Both the position numbers and the translations under genes were made by a program. The notes beneath the pieces are model-generated. The model searched no databases. It was given only the letters and a program-made list of their open reading frames with translations, and was not told the DNA's origin. A stretch of DNA of 64,000 nucleotides from CAYRNY01 sp964425755. Lineage in GTDB: Bacteria > Chloroflexota > Anaerolineae > Aggregatilineales > Aggregatilineaceae. Location of the stretch: contig CAYRNY010000004.1 of the NCBI GenBank assembly GCA_964425755.1, positions 124,001-188,000 on the forward strand, read 5' to 3'. Shown here piece by piece: positions 34,322-42,976 of this stretch (within the stretch, counting starts at the first letter, position 1; each line of letters starts with the position of its first letter).

Positions 34322-35365
34322 ATGTCCAAGATTCGTCTTTTGATCGGCAGTGTGTTGTTGCTTGCGGCACTGGTGTCGGTCGTGCTGCCGTTGCCGGGAA
34401 ATCGCGTCGAACATCTGCTGACCGAAGCCGAAGCTCAAGGCACCACGTTGACGATCTACTCCGGGCGTAGCGAAGAACTGGTCGGCCCTGTCATCGAGCA
34501 ATTCGAGCAGGATACCGGCATCGCGGTCGACGTGCGGTATGGCGATTCGTCCAGCCTGGCGCTGACGATACTCGAAGAAGGCCGCAACACGCAAGCTGAC
34601 GTTTTCTTTTCCCAGGATGCCGGCGCGCTGGGGCTGCTGGCGAAAAACGACGTTCTGACGGCGCTTCCCGCGTATATCCTGGACAGCGTCGAGCCGCGTT
34701 TCCGCGCGCAGGATGGGCTGTGGGTTGGTATCACAGGGCGGGCGCGTGTCGTCACGTATAACACGGATGCACTCGAACCGGACGACCTGCCCGCGACGCT
34801 GTTCGGCTTCACCGATCCGGCCTGGGCCGGTCGCGTGGGGTTTGCGCCGACCAACGCCTCGTTCCTGTCGCACCTGACGGCGATCCGGATCGCAGAGGGC
34901 GACGAGGCCGCGCGCGCGTTTGTCCAGGGCCTGCTGGACAACGACGCCCTGCAATACGAAAAGAACTCGCCGGCGGTGGCCGCCGTCGCAGCGGGCGAGG
35001 TCGACGCGGCGCTGGTCAACCACTACTACATGTTCCGGCTGCTCGAAGAGAATCCAGGTGCCCCGGTCGCTAATTACTATTTCCCCGGCGACGATATCGG
35101 CAACCTGATCAACGTGGCGGGAACCGCCATCCTGCAGTCGTCGGATAACAAGCCGCTGGCCCAGCAGTTCATCGCGTACCTGCTGTCGCGCAGCGCACAG
35201 ACCTATTTCGTGGAGAACACGTTCGAGTACCCATTGCTGCTGGGCATGGAAGCCGATCCGCGCCTGAAGCCGCTCGACGCGATCGAAACGCCTGAGGTTG
35301 ATCTGAGCAACCTGGACGACCTGCAGGGGACGCTTGACCTGATGGAAGCGTTGATCAGCGGATAG
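34322..35365 (+). CDS. Ferric iron ABC transporter substrate-binding protein (FbpA/FutA-like)
   Basis: The 347-residue protein has a signal peptide (about 1-38). The mature part opens TLTIYSGRSEELVGPVIEQF, the usual start of FbpA/AfuA proteins. The adjacent iron-ligating tyrosines Tyr235-Tyr236 lie in LVNHYYMFRL, and DVFFSQDAGALGLL is a conserved family segment. It binds Fe(III) outside the membrane and hands it to the fused permease encoded next. An AGGAG site precedes the ATG. The Fur box upstream supports iron as the ligand. Confidence 0.92.
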   Translation: MSKIRLLIGSVLLLAALVSVVLPLPGNRVEHLLTEAEAQGTTLTIYSGRSEELVGPVIEQFEQDTGIAVDVRYGDSSSLALTILEEGRNTQADVFFSQDAGALGLLAKNDVLTALPAYILDSVEPRFRAQDGLWVGITGRARVVTYNTDALEPDDLPATLFGFTDPAWAGRVGFAPTNASFLSHLTAIRIAEGDEAARAFVQGLLDNDALQYEKNSPAVAAVAAGEVDAALVNHYYMFRLLEENPGAPVANYYFPGDDIGNLINVAGTAILQSSDNKPLAQQFIAYLLSRSAQTYFVENTFEYPLLLGMEADPRLKPLDAIETPEVDLSNLDDLQGTLDLMEALISG

Positions 35366-35394
35366 GCGACCTGCCGGTCTCGACTGGTCCGTTT

Positions 35395-35471
35395 GCCGGG
35401 AGCACGCCTCCCGGCGCGATGACTATCCTTGCCAGGGCGTGCATGCCCCACACGCGGGGTATGCAGCGCCC
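35395..35471 (+). promoter_or_regulatory. Two mRNA hairpins between binding protein and permease genes
   Basis: The first is GCCGGGAG/CTCCCGGC with a five-base loop (35395-35415). The second is GGGCG-TGCAT-G-CCCC paired with GGGG-T-ATGCA-G-CGCCC (35435-35471). Neither is followed by a T-run. Such intercistronic stems usually protect the upstream mRNA and lower downstream expression, giving an excess of binding protein. Confidence 0.6.
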
Positions 35472-35489
35472 TTCTAACGAAACAATGTG

Positions 35490-37076
35490 ATGTCACGGAT
35501 TCTGTATCTCAAACCCGCGCACCTGTTGCTGCTGCTCTGTACGCTGCTGGCAGCAGTTTTGCTCTTTCCGTCGCTGTACCTGCTGGTGCGCGCCGGTGAA
35601 GTAGAACCCGGTCGCGCGCTGGACTACCTGGCACGCCCCGGGACGTTGCATATCATAGGCCGCAGCCTGCTGCTGGTCGTATCCGTGTCGCTGGCGTCGA
35701 GCCTGATCGCGATCCCGGCGGCGTGGCTGACCATGCGCACCGATCTCGTGGCGCGGCGCTTCTGGACCGTGACCTTGACGGTCCCGCTGGTCATCCCGTC
35801 GTATGTGGGTGCGTTTGCGCTGATCGGCGCGATCGGCCCGAAAGGGATCGTGCAGCAGTGGCTTGAGCCGTTGGGGGTGGACCGGCTGCCGTCAATTTAC
35901 GGTTTCTGGGGGGCGTGGCTTGCGATCACGCTGTTCGCGTACCCGTTCGTGTTTCTCAGCGTGCGGTCTGGGTTCAAGGGACTTGATCCGGCGCTGGAGG
36001 AAGCCTCGCGGCTGCTAGGGCGCTCAGCCTTGCACACGTTCTTGCGCATCACGCTGCCGCAACTGCTGCCCTCACTTTCGGGCGGCGTCTTGCTGGTTGC
36101 ACTCTACACGCTGAGCGATTTCGGCGCGGTGGCGATGATGCAGTACAACGTGTTTACGCGGGCGATCTACCTGCGCCTGAGCATCGACTGGGACCTGGCC
36201 GCGCTGCTGTCGGTCGTGCTGATCGGCTTCACGGTGCTGATCCTGGTGTTGAATTCGATGCTGGAAACGCGCGGCAAGTATCACGGCCAGCGCGCGCAGC
36301 GCCCGCCCCGACGCATCACGCTTGGGCGCTGGCAGTGGGCCGCCCAGTTGTTCTGTTTTGCCGTCGCGTTGCTGGCACTGTTTGCCCCGCTGGGGGTCAT
36401 GAGCTATTGGCTTATTAACGGCCTGCAACACGGGGAAACGCTGCGCGATGTCCTCGCGCCGCTCCAGCGCTCGCTGCGCGCGGCGGCGGTGGCCGCGGGG
36501 GTTAGCGGCGTGGTTGCGCTGCCGTTCGTGGTGTACCAGGTGCGCTATCCCGGACGGATCAGCCGCTGGTTAGCCCAAAGCCCGTATATCGGGTACGCTC
36601 TGCCGGGCATCGTGATCGGGTTGGCGTTCGTGTTCCTGGGCGCGAACTACCTGAGCGAGCTTAACGCGTTGTTGGGGATCAGCGGGTACCGCACCTTCTC
36701 GCTCTTGATCGCGGCATACATCGTCCGTTTTCTACCGCAGGCGATCGGTCCCGCACGTGCCAGCCTGCTACAGGTGAATCCGGCGCTGGAGGAAAGCGCG
36801 CGCACGCTGGGACGCAGTCCGCTGAACGTGTTCCGGACGATCACCCTGCCGCTGATGCGGTCGGGGCTGATCGCGGGAGTCGCGCTGGTGTTCTTGACCG
36901 TGATGAAAGAACTGCCGGTCACGCTGTTGCTGGCCCCCAACGACTACGATACGTTGGCGATGCGCATCTGGTCGGCCAGCACGGAGGCGTTCTACGCACG
37001 GGCAGCAGCCCCGGCCTTGATACTTGTGTTCTTCTCTGCCCTATCCCTGGTCTATATCCTGGAGCCCGATGACTGA
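35490..37076 (+). CDS. Ferric iron ABC transporter permease, two fused domains (FbpB-like)
   Basis: The 528-residue protein has about 12 transmembrane helices in two BPD_transp_1 domains. Each carries an EAA coupling loop: LEEASRLLGRSALHTFLRIT with LPQLLP in the first half, and LEESARTLGRSPLNVFRTIT with LPLMRSG in the second. This fused layout is typical of FbpB/AfuB iron permeases. A GTG one codon upstream (35487) is an alternative start. The stop overlaps the ATPase gene by 8 bases. Confidence 0.92.
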   Translation: MSRILYLKPAHLLLLLCTLLAAVLLFPSLYLLVRAGEVEPGRALDYLARPGTLHIIGRSLLLVVSVSLASSLIAIPAAWLTMRTDLVARRFWTVTLTVPLVIPSYVGAFALIGAIGPKGIVQQWLEPLGVDRLPSIYGFWGAWLAITLFAYPFVFLSVRSGFKGLDPALEEASRLLGRSALHTFLRITLPQLLPSLSGGVLLVALYTLSDFGAVAMMQYNVFTRAIYLRLSIDWDLAALLSVVLIGFTVLILVLNSMLETRGKYHGQRAQRPPRRITLGRWQWAAQLFCFAVALLALFAPLGVMSYWLINGLQHGETLRDVLAPLQRSLRAAAVAAGVSGVVALPFVVYQVRYPGRISRWLAQSPYIGYALPGIVIGLAFVFLGANYLSELNALLGISGYRTFSLLIAAYIVRFLPQAIGPARASLLQVNPALEESARTLGRSPLNVFRTITLPLMRSGLIAGVALVFLTVMKELPVTLLLAPNDYDTLAMRIWSASTEAFYARAAAPALILVFFSALSLVYILEPDD

Positions 37077-38106
37077 TTTCGCTGCAGTTGACTGTTCGAA
37101 TCTCTGCAAGAGTTTTGGTGCTGTGCAGGCCGTGCAGGACGTGAGCTTCGCGCTCTGCCCCGGCCAGTTCATGGCGCTGTTGGGGCCGAGTGGCTGCGGC
37201 AAGACGACGGTACTCCGCCTGATCGCCGGCCTTGAGATGCCCGACGCCGGTACGATCGCCATCGGCGGGCGCGTCGTCACGGGCGGCACGCGTTTCGTGC
37301 CCGCCCACCGGCGGCGCGTCGGCATGGTGTTTCAGGATTACGCGCTGTTTCCGCACATGACCGTCGAGCAGAACGTGGCTTACGGCCTGTCACGCGGCAA
37401 TCACAGACACGCCCGCGTTGCCGAGATGCTGGCGCTGGTCGGCCTGGAAGGATTCAACCGGCGCTACCCGCACGAGCTTTCGGGCGGGCAGCAACAGCGT
37501 GTCGCGCTGGCTCGCGCGCTGGCTCCCCAACCGGACGTCTTGCTGCTGGACGAGCCGTTCTCAAACCTGGATGTCGCGCTGCGGGCGCAGGTCCGCGAGG
37601 ACGTGTACCGGATTCTCCACCAGGCCGGCATCACGACCATCCTGGTGACGCACGACCAGGACGAAGCGATGAGCCTGGCTGACCGGATCGCGTTGATGTT
37701 TGAGGGCACTGTCGTGCAGTACGGCTCGCCGCGCGAGCTGTACGAAACGCCGGTATCGCGCCGCGCGGCCCAGTTTCTGGGGGACGTGAATGTGTTGCAC
37801 GGTCATGCGCAAGGCGACACCGCCCTGACCGCCCTGGGGACTCTGCCGCTGCGCCGGCATCACCAGGGAGATGTAGATATCCTGGTGCGTCCCGAACACC
37901 TGACGCTGAATCGTGCCGCTGAAGGGACCCCGGCCACCGTCAAACGCTGCATGTATTACGGCACCTACCAGGATGTCTGGATCACGCTCGATGGTGTCCC
38001 CGCGCTAAAAGCACGCTGCCCGGCCCACCTGGCATGGGGCGCGGGCGACCGGGTCTATGTGGCACTAAATGACGCCGCGCTCGCATTCCCGCGCACGACT
38101 GCGTAG
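37069..38106 (+). CDS. Ferric iron ABC transporter ATPase (FbpC-like)
   Basis: The protein has 345 residues from MTDFAAVDCSNLCKSFGAVQ, chosen because it overlaps the permease end and matches the ABC N-terminus. Walker A is GPSGCGKTTVLRLIAGL, the Q-loop is VFQDYALFPHMTVEQNV, the signature is LSGGQQQRVALARAL, and Walker B is LLLDEPFSNLD. The C-terminal TOBE-like region (about 240-340) is where iron ATPases are regulated. It completes the Fur-controlled three-gene importer. Confidence 0.92.
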   Translation: MTDFAAVDCSNLCKSFGAVQAVQDVSFALCPGQFMALLGPSGCGKTTVLRLIAGLEMPDAGTIAIGGRVVTGGTRFVPAHRRRVGMVFQDYALFPHMTVEQNVAYGLSRGNHRHARVAEMLALVGLEGFNRRYPHELSGGQQQRVALARALAPQPDVLLLDEPFSNLDVALRAQVREDVYRILHQAGITTILVTHDQDEAMSLADRIALMFEGTVVQYGSPRELYETPVSRRAAQFLGDVNVLHGHAQGDTALTALGTLPLRRHHQGDVDILVRPEHLTLNRAAEGTPATVKRCMYYGTYQDVWITLDGVPALKARCPAHLAWGAGDRVYVALNDAALAFPRTTA

Positions 38107-38279
38107 GGACGCGCCCGGCAAGAGAACCCGCTGTAGATGTCACGGTGATAGCCCCCGAACGCTGGCTTCGCTGTTCCTCTAACCCTCGCATTAGACTTAA
38201 TCCTGGGTTGAGTCCATAATAACCCCTGGGGGGCCTGTCCCCAGGTAATTGCCGGGCGAGCATGAGGACACTACGTCAT
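38107..38279 (+). other. Intergenic region between iron importer and kinase genes
   Basis: The gap contains a 7-bp hairpin CCTGGGG/CCCCAGG (38225-38245), but no T-run follows on either strand, so it is not a clear terminator. GAGGA, 11 bases before the ATG at 38280, is the ribosome site for the first kinase. No promoter stands out. Confidence 0.4.
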
Positions 38280-39395
38280 ATGGCCAGAATTCTGGTAATC
38301 GAGGATGAAGCGCCGTTACGCGAGAACATCTGCGAATTGCTTGAGATCGAAGGGTTCGACGTGTTGGCTGCTGAAAACGGGCGCACCGGCCTTCAGCTCG
38401 CGCGGGAGCACCTGCCCGATCTGATCATCTGCGACATTATGATGCCCGAACTCGATGGCTACAGCGTGCTGCTGAATCTACGCGACGAACCGCAGACCGC
38501 ATCGATTCCGTTCATGTTTCTGACCGCCAGAACCGATCGCCCGTCTGTGCGGCAGGGCATGGAACTCGGCGCGGATGATTACCTGACCAAACCCTTCACG
38601 TCATTGGAACTACTGACCGCCGTCACGGCGCGGCTGGAACGCCACAAGATGATCGCACGCATGGCGGAGCAAGAACTCGCCCAGGCCAAGCGCTCGCTCA
38701 TACGGATGGTGTCGCACGAACTGCGCACGCCGATGGTCGCCCTGCACATGGTCAGCGACATTTTCGGGCGGCAGATCGAACAACTTTCGTCCAAACAGAT
38801 CGCCGAGTTGCTCGACACGCTGCAACGCGGCACGCAGCGCCTGGACCGCCTGATCGAGCAAATCGTGTTGATCGTGCAGTTCGAAACCAACACGCTGAGC
38901 CAGGCCGCGGTTGATCAGTACGGGGTCCCGATGCGCCTCTCGGACCTGCTGATCGCTGCTGTGGACCTGGCCCGGCGTTTTGCCTACCGCCAGCCGGATG
39001 TCAGCGTGCGGCTCGAACAGCGGGACACCGAGGCGGCGGTGCAATGTGATATTCGCGCCTTGCGTCACGGGCTGGCCGAGCTGATCACCAACGCGCTGAA
39101 TTTTTCGCCGCAGGGCAGCGAAGTGCTGGTGTCGCAATGGCAGGCTGACGCCGCGCTATGGATCACCATTCTGGATCGCGGCCCGGGTATTCCGCCGGAA
39201 AAACTGGCGCTGGCGCTGGAAGATTTTTACCAGATCGACCGGGACACATACGAACAGCAGGGGATCGGGTTGGGGCTGCCGCTGGCGCGGCGCATCATCG
39301 AGACACACCGGGGGACGTTTGAGATACGGTCGGTGGTTGGCAAGGGGACGCAAATAACGATCAGCCTTCCGGTCGTACCGGGACCTGAGACATGA
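38280..39395 (+). CDS. Receiver-histidine kinase fusion (REC-HisKA-HATPase)
   Basis: The 371-residue cytoplasmic protein has no membrane segment. The receiver domain (1-120) has acidic pocket IEDE, phospho-acceptor Asp52 (IICDIMMPELDG), Thr82 and Lys104 (YLTKPF). HisKA follows with His146 in MVSHELRTPMVAL. HATPase boxes are ELITNALNF (N), ILDRGPGIPP (G1) and GIGLGLPLARRI (G2). All catalytic residues are present. Receiver-first kinases act as phosphorylation-gated relay proteins; the partner is not evident. It is the first of three related genes in a row. Confidence 0.92.
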   Translation: MARILVIEDEAPLRENICELLEIEGFDVLAAENGRTGLQLAREHLPDLIICDIMMPELDGYSVLLNLRDEPQTASIPFMFLTARTDRPSVRQGMELGADDYLTKPFTSLELLTAVTARLERHKMIARMAEQELAQAKRSLIRMVSHELRTPMVALHMVSDIFGRQIEQLSSKQIAELLDTLQRGTQRLDRLIEQIVLIVQFETNTLSQAAVDQYGVPMRLSDLLIAAVDLARRFAYRQPDVSVRLEQRDTEAAVQCDIRALRHGLAELITNALNFSPQGSEVLVSQWQADAALWITILDRGPGIPPEKLALALEDFYQIDRDTYEQQGIGLGLPLARRIIETHRGTFEIRSVVGKGTQITISLPVVPGPET

Positions 39396-39425
39396 GCCAC
39401 ACAGGACGAGTGGAGTGACGTTAGC

Positions 39426-40529
39426 ATGACGAAGATTCTGGTCATCGAGGACGAAGTGACGATTCTCGAAAACATCGTCGAGATCCTGGAAATGGAAGGT
39501 TTTGAGGTCTTTGACGCGGATAACGGGCAGACCGGTATCACCCTGGCCCGGACGCACCTGCCGGACCTGGTGATCTGCGACATCATGATGCCCAAGCTGG
39601 ACGGCTACAGCGTTCTGCTGGCACTGCAGGACGATCCGGTAACGGCGATGGTCCCGTTCATCTTTTTGACGGCGAAGACCCAGCGTTCGGATGTGCGCCA
39701 GGGGATGGAGCTCGGCGCGGACGATTACCTGACCAAACCCTTCACCGCCGATGAACTGCTGACCGCGATACACACGCGTCTGAAAAAGAAGACCACCACC
39801 GCCCGGCGCTACGAAAAGAAGCTCGCCGACCTGCGCGGCAACATTATCCACATGCTGCCGCACGAGTTCCGTACGCCGCTGGTCAGCATCATGGGCTATT
39901 CTGAGCTGCTGATGTGGGACTACGAAACGCTGGAGCGCGAGCGCATTTATGACATGGCCGCGACGATCAACCGGTCCTGCCTGCGCCTGCACCGCTTGAT
40001 CGAAAACTTCCTGATCTACGCGCAGATCGAACTCCTGAGCGCCGATACCGACCGCAGGCGCGATCTGAAAGACATGTGGGTGAGCCAACCGAACCAGCTC
40101 GTGCGCGAAGTCAGCCAGGACAAGGCGCGAAAAACCAACCGGGATGGCGATTTGCAGCTCGACCTGGCGCAGGATGGCACGATCCAGATCGTGCTGGACG
40201 ATTTCAGGAAGGTCGTGGACGAACTGGTCGACAACGCCTTCAAATTCTCGAAGCCTGGCACGCCGGTGCACGTGTCCGCCGGCAAGAACGACCAGACCTA
40301 CAGCGTGGCGATCTACAACCAGGGGCACGGCATGACGCGCGAACAGATCGCCGATATCGGGGCCGGAATGCAGTTTGAGCGCCGGCTGCACGAGCAGCAG
40401 GGCGCGGGGATGGGCCTGGTCATCGCCAAGCGGCTGACGGAGCTGCACGGCGGCGAACTGGCGATCACCAGCGTGCCCGGCGAAGATATCACGGTCCGCG
40501 TGACGCTGGCGCTGGGCGATCAGGCGTAG
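39426..40529 (+). CDS. Receiver-histidine kinase fusion with altered ATP-binding box
   Basis: The 367-residue protein is arranged like its upstream neighbour: receiver with Asp52 and Lys104, HisKA with His146 in HMLPHEFRTPLVSIMG, and HATPase with N-box VDELVDNAFKF. The G1 box reads IYNQGHGM, with Asn298 where the adenine-contacting Asp of DxGxG is nearly universal. The G2 region QQGAGMGLVIAKRLTELHGG is intact. The MQFERR-HEQQ segment is typical of receiver-kinase families in Chloroflexota and cyanobacteria. Kinase activity may be reduced; it could act mainly as a phosphatase or relay. Confidence 0.9.
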   Translation: MTKILVIEDEVTILENIVEILEMEGFEVFDADNGQTGITLARTHLPDLVICDIMMPKLDGYSVLLALQDDPVTAMVPFIFLTAKTQRSDVRQGMELGADDYLTKPFTADELLTAIHTRLKKKTTTARRYEKKLADLRGNIIHMLPHEFRTPLVSIMGYSELLMWDYETLERERIYDMAATINRSCLRLHRLIENFLIYAQIELLSADTDRRRDLKDMWVSQPNQLVREVSQDKARKTNRDGDLQLDLAQDGTIQIVLDDFRKVVDELVDNAFKFSKPGTPVHVSAGKNDQTYSVAIYNQGHGMTREQIADIGAGMQFERRLHEQQGAGMGLVIAKRLTELHGGELAITSVPGEDITVRVTLALGDQA

Positions 40530-40537
40530 GGTTGGGC

Positions 40538-42310
40538 ATGCCAAAAATCCTGGTGATCGAAGACGAAGCGGCTGTACGCGAGAACATCCGCGACGCGCTG
40601 GAGCTTGAGTCGTTTGATGTGATCGCGGCGGCAAACGGAGATGACGGCATGCGCATGGCGCGCGAGCACCTGCCGGACCTGATCCTGTGCGACGTTATGA
40701 TGCCTGAACGCGATGGCTTTGCGGTGTTGCGCGCGTTGCGTCACGATTCGATGACGGCCACCATCCCATTCATCTTTCTGACCGCAAAAACGGCGCGTGC
40801 GGACCGCCGCGCGGGGATGGAGCTTGGCGCGGACGATTACCTCACCAAACCGTTTACACATGTCGAACTGCTGCGCGCGATTCAAACCCGGCTCGAAAGG
40901 CACACAGCGATCGAAACGCACCGCCTGCGCACGCTCTCCCACCGGCTGATGCTGATGCACGAAAACGAACGTCTGCAGGTGGCCCGCGATCTGCGCGACC
41001 AGGCCAGCCAGATCGTGACCGGGCTGAAGATCACGCTGGAAAGCGGCACAGGGCCGCCGGTCGATACCAACCGCGCCCGGCTGGCGGAAGCGGTGGAACT
41101 GGTGAACCAACTCGCGGCCATGATCGACGAACTCGCGTTTGAGCTGCGCCCGACGGCGTTGGACGATCTGGGCTTGCTGCCGGCATTGCTGGAATTCTTT
41201 GGCCGTTACAGCGCGCAAAGCCGGGTCGCCGTGCGGTTTAAGCATGCCGGTCTGCGCCGCCGCTTCGCTCCCGACAACGAGATCGCCGCCTTCCGCATCA
41301 TCCAGGAAGCGCTGACGAATGTCGCCCGGCATACCACCGTCAACGCGGCAGACGTCCAAGTCTGGGCGGATGACAGCGCCTTACACATTGAGGTCGCCGA
41401 CCAGGGCGCGGGCTTTGACCTGGAGGCGGCACTCCTGAGCGGCGAGACAGTTGGCCTGACGCGGATGCAGGGACGCGCGATGCTGCTGGGCGGCCATCTC
41501 AACATCGAGTCATCGCCCCATGCCGGGACGCGCGTGTATGCCATGCTGCCCGTCACCGCGCCGCACGAAACGGGTATGCCCGCCCACGAGACACGCATCA
41601 CGCCCGCCGTGCACCAAGCCGCACATGAAACTGTCGTGCCGCGCCCTGCACCGGAAGCGATCGGCATTGTCCTGGCCGACAGCCACGACCTGACGCGCCG
41701 GGGCATGCGCAGCCTGCTTGAAGCGGAGCCGGGGTTCGCGCTGCTGGGCGAGGTGTCGCACGGGCGGGAGGCGCTCGACGCCGTCGAGCAATTGCAGCCG
41801 GACGTGCTGATCGCCGATTTCGCACTGCCCGGCCTGAACGGGATCGACATCGCGCGATATGTCGCGCGGCACGCGCCCCAAACGCGGGTGCTGCTGCTCT
41901 CGCTGCAAACCAGCGAGGCGTATGTGCTGGAAGCGCTGCGCAGCGGCGCAACGGGGTACGCGCTCAAACAGGCGGCGGCGCGCGACCTGGTGCAGGCCGT
42001 GCGCGACGTGGCCGCCGGGCGGCGCTATCTCAGCCCCAGTCTGTCCGAACGCGCGATCGATGCCTACGTGCAGCTTGAGCGCGACCGCGAAAGCACCCCG
42101 GAAGGACTCGGCGCGCTGACCAACCGCGAGCGCGAAATCCTGCACCTGGTCGTCGAGGGACACACCAGCCCGGAGATCGGCGAGCGGCTGTCGATCAGCA
42201 CGCGCACGGTCGAAACCCACCGCGCGAACATCATGCGCAAACTGAACGTGCGCAACCAGGCCGAACTGGTGCGCTACGCCCTGCAACGGGGCCTGAACGC
42301 GCCGGACTGA
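40538..42310 (+). CDS. Single-chain REC-kinase-REC-LuxR protein lacking the phospho-histidine
   Basis: The 590-residue protein starts at MPKILVIEDEAAVRENIRDA. The order is receiver (Asp52, Lys104), HisKA_3-like dimerisation helix (about 143-215), HATPase (N-box ALTNVARH with Asn261, G1 VADQGAGFD, G2 VGLTRMQGRAMLLGG), a linker, a second NarL-type receiver (Asp427, Lys477) and a LuxR HTH (LTNREREILHLVVEGHTSPE onward, about 527-585). The HisKA_3 box reads VARDLRDQ: Arg153 stands where the phospho-accepting His belongs. It combines sensor-kinase and response-regulator parts in one chain but probably cannot autophosphorylate in the usual way. Confidence 0.9.
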   Translation: MPKILVIEDEAAVRENIRDALELESFDVIAAANGDDGMRMAREHLPDLILCDVMMPERDGFAVLRALRHDSMTATIPFIFLTAKTARADRRAGMELGADDYLTKPFTHVELLRAIQTRLERHTAIETHRLRTLSHRLMLMHENERLQVARDLRDQASQIVTGLKITLESGTGPPVDTNRARLAEAVELVNQLAAMIDELAFELRPTALDDLGLLPALLEFFGRYSAQSRVAVRFKHAGLRRRFAPDNEIAAFRIIQEALTNVARHTTVNAADVQVWADDSALHIEVADQGAGFDLEAALLSGETVGLTRMQGRAMLLGGHLNIESSPHAGTRVYAMLPVTAPHETGMPAHETRITPAVHQAAHETVVPRPAPEAIGIVLADSHDLTRRGMRSLLEAEPGFALLGEVSHGREALDAVEQLQPDVLIADFALPGLNGIDIARYVARHAPQTRVLLLSLQTSEAYVLEALRSGATGYALKQAAARDLVQAVRDVAAGRRYLSPSLSERAIDAYVQLERDRESTPEGLGALTNREREILHLVVEGHTSPEIGERLSISTRTVETHRANIMRKLNVRNQAELVRYALQRGLNAPD

Positions 42311-42372
42311 CCCCTGTGTAGAACTACGTACAAATCCCCGCATCTACGTATTTCCCGCGCCGCAAATTACGT

Positions 42373-42413
42373 GATTCTGCGCATAGACGCGCGCCACGCT
42401 ATGCGCTTGAATC
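42373..42413 (+). repeat. Long imperfect inverted repeat before the stand-alone receiver gene
   Basis: GATTC-T-GCGCATAG and CTATGCGC-TT-GAATC flank a 12-base spacer; 13 of the paired positions match. No T-run follows. A TATAAA lies just downstream (42417-42422), so an operator or leader role is as likely as termination. CTACGTA is also repeated twice at about 42325 and 42345. Confidence 0.5.
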
Positions 42414-42520
42414 AGGTATAAACGGATGCGTGCGGCGCAAAAAGCAGGCATGAACCGATCGCCAATCTGCCAACCGCATGCCCCCGAATAAGATCGCCCT
42501 GGCGTTGAAAGGTGTACCCA

Positions 42521-42931
42521 ATGAGCACACATGTACTGGTTGTCGACGACGAACAAGATACCCTGAACCTGCTGAAGATGATCCTTGAGCTGAACGGTTA
42601 CACGGTGACCACGACCGTGAACTCGGTCACGGCGGTGGAGCTGGCTGAAGAAGAGCAGCCCGACGTGATCTTGCTTGATATCATGATGCCCGAATTGGAT
42701 GGCTTTGAGCTGTGCCGCATGATCCGCGCCAACGATGTCATTCGCCGCGTGCCGATCATCTTCGTCACGGCGTACGAGTTGCTGGATATGGAAGATCGCC
42801 GCAGCGAAGCCGGGGCCGACCTGGTGATCTACAAGCCGGTGAACTCCGAGAGCCTGAGCGCCGCGATCGACGAGGCGCGCGCCCTGCACGCCGGGAACTG
42901 GCAGGCGGAGCAGAATTCCGGCCTGTTATGA
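42521..42931 (+). CDS. Stand-alone response regulator receiver (CheY-like)
   Basis: The protein has 136 residues from MSTHVLVVDDEQDTLNLLKM, with AAAGGTG seven bases upstream. The acidic pocket (Asp9-Asp10), phospho-acceptor Asp53 (ILLDIMMPELDG), conserved Thr and Lys (YKPVN) are present. No output domain is present. It probably serves as a phosphate acceptor or relay for the receiver-kinases just upstream. A 200-base leader with a long inverted repeat separates it from them, suggesting its own regulation. Confidence 0.92.
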   Translation: MSTHVLVVDDEQDTLNLLKMILELNGYTVTTTVNSVTAVELAEEEQPDVILLDIMMPELDGFELCRMIRANDVIRRVPIIFVTAYELLDMEDRRSEAGADLVIYKPVNSESLSAAIDEARALHAGNWQAEQNSGLL

Positions 42932-42976
42932 TCGCGCGATCCGCGCGCCCGGACGAAACGGCAAGTGAAGGCCGCG

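Noticed and set aside
38225..38245. Terminator after the iron importer
   Set aside because: A good 7-bp stem exists but no T-run follows on either strand; listed only as a hairpin in an intergenic region.
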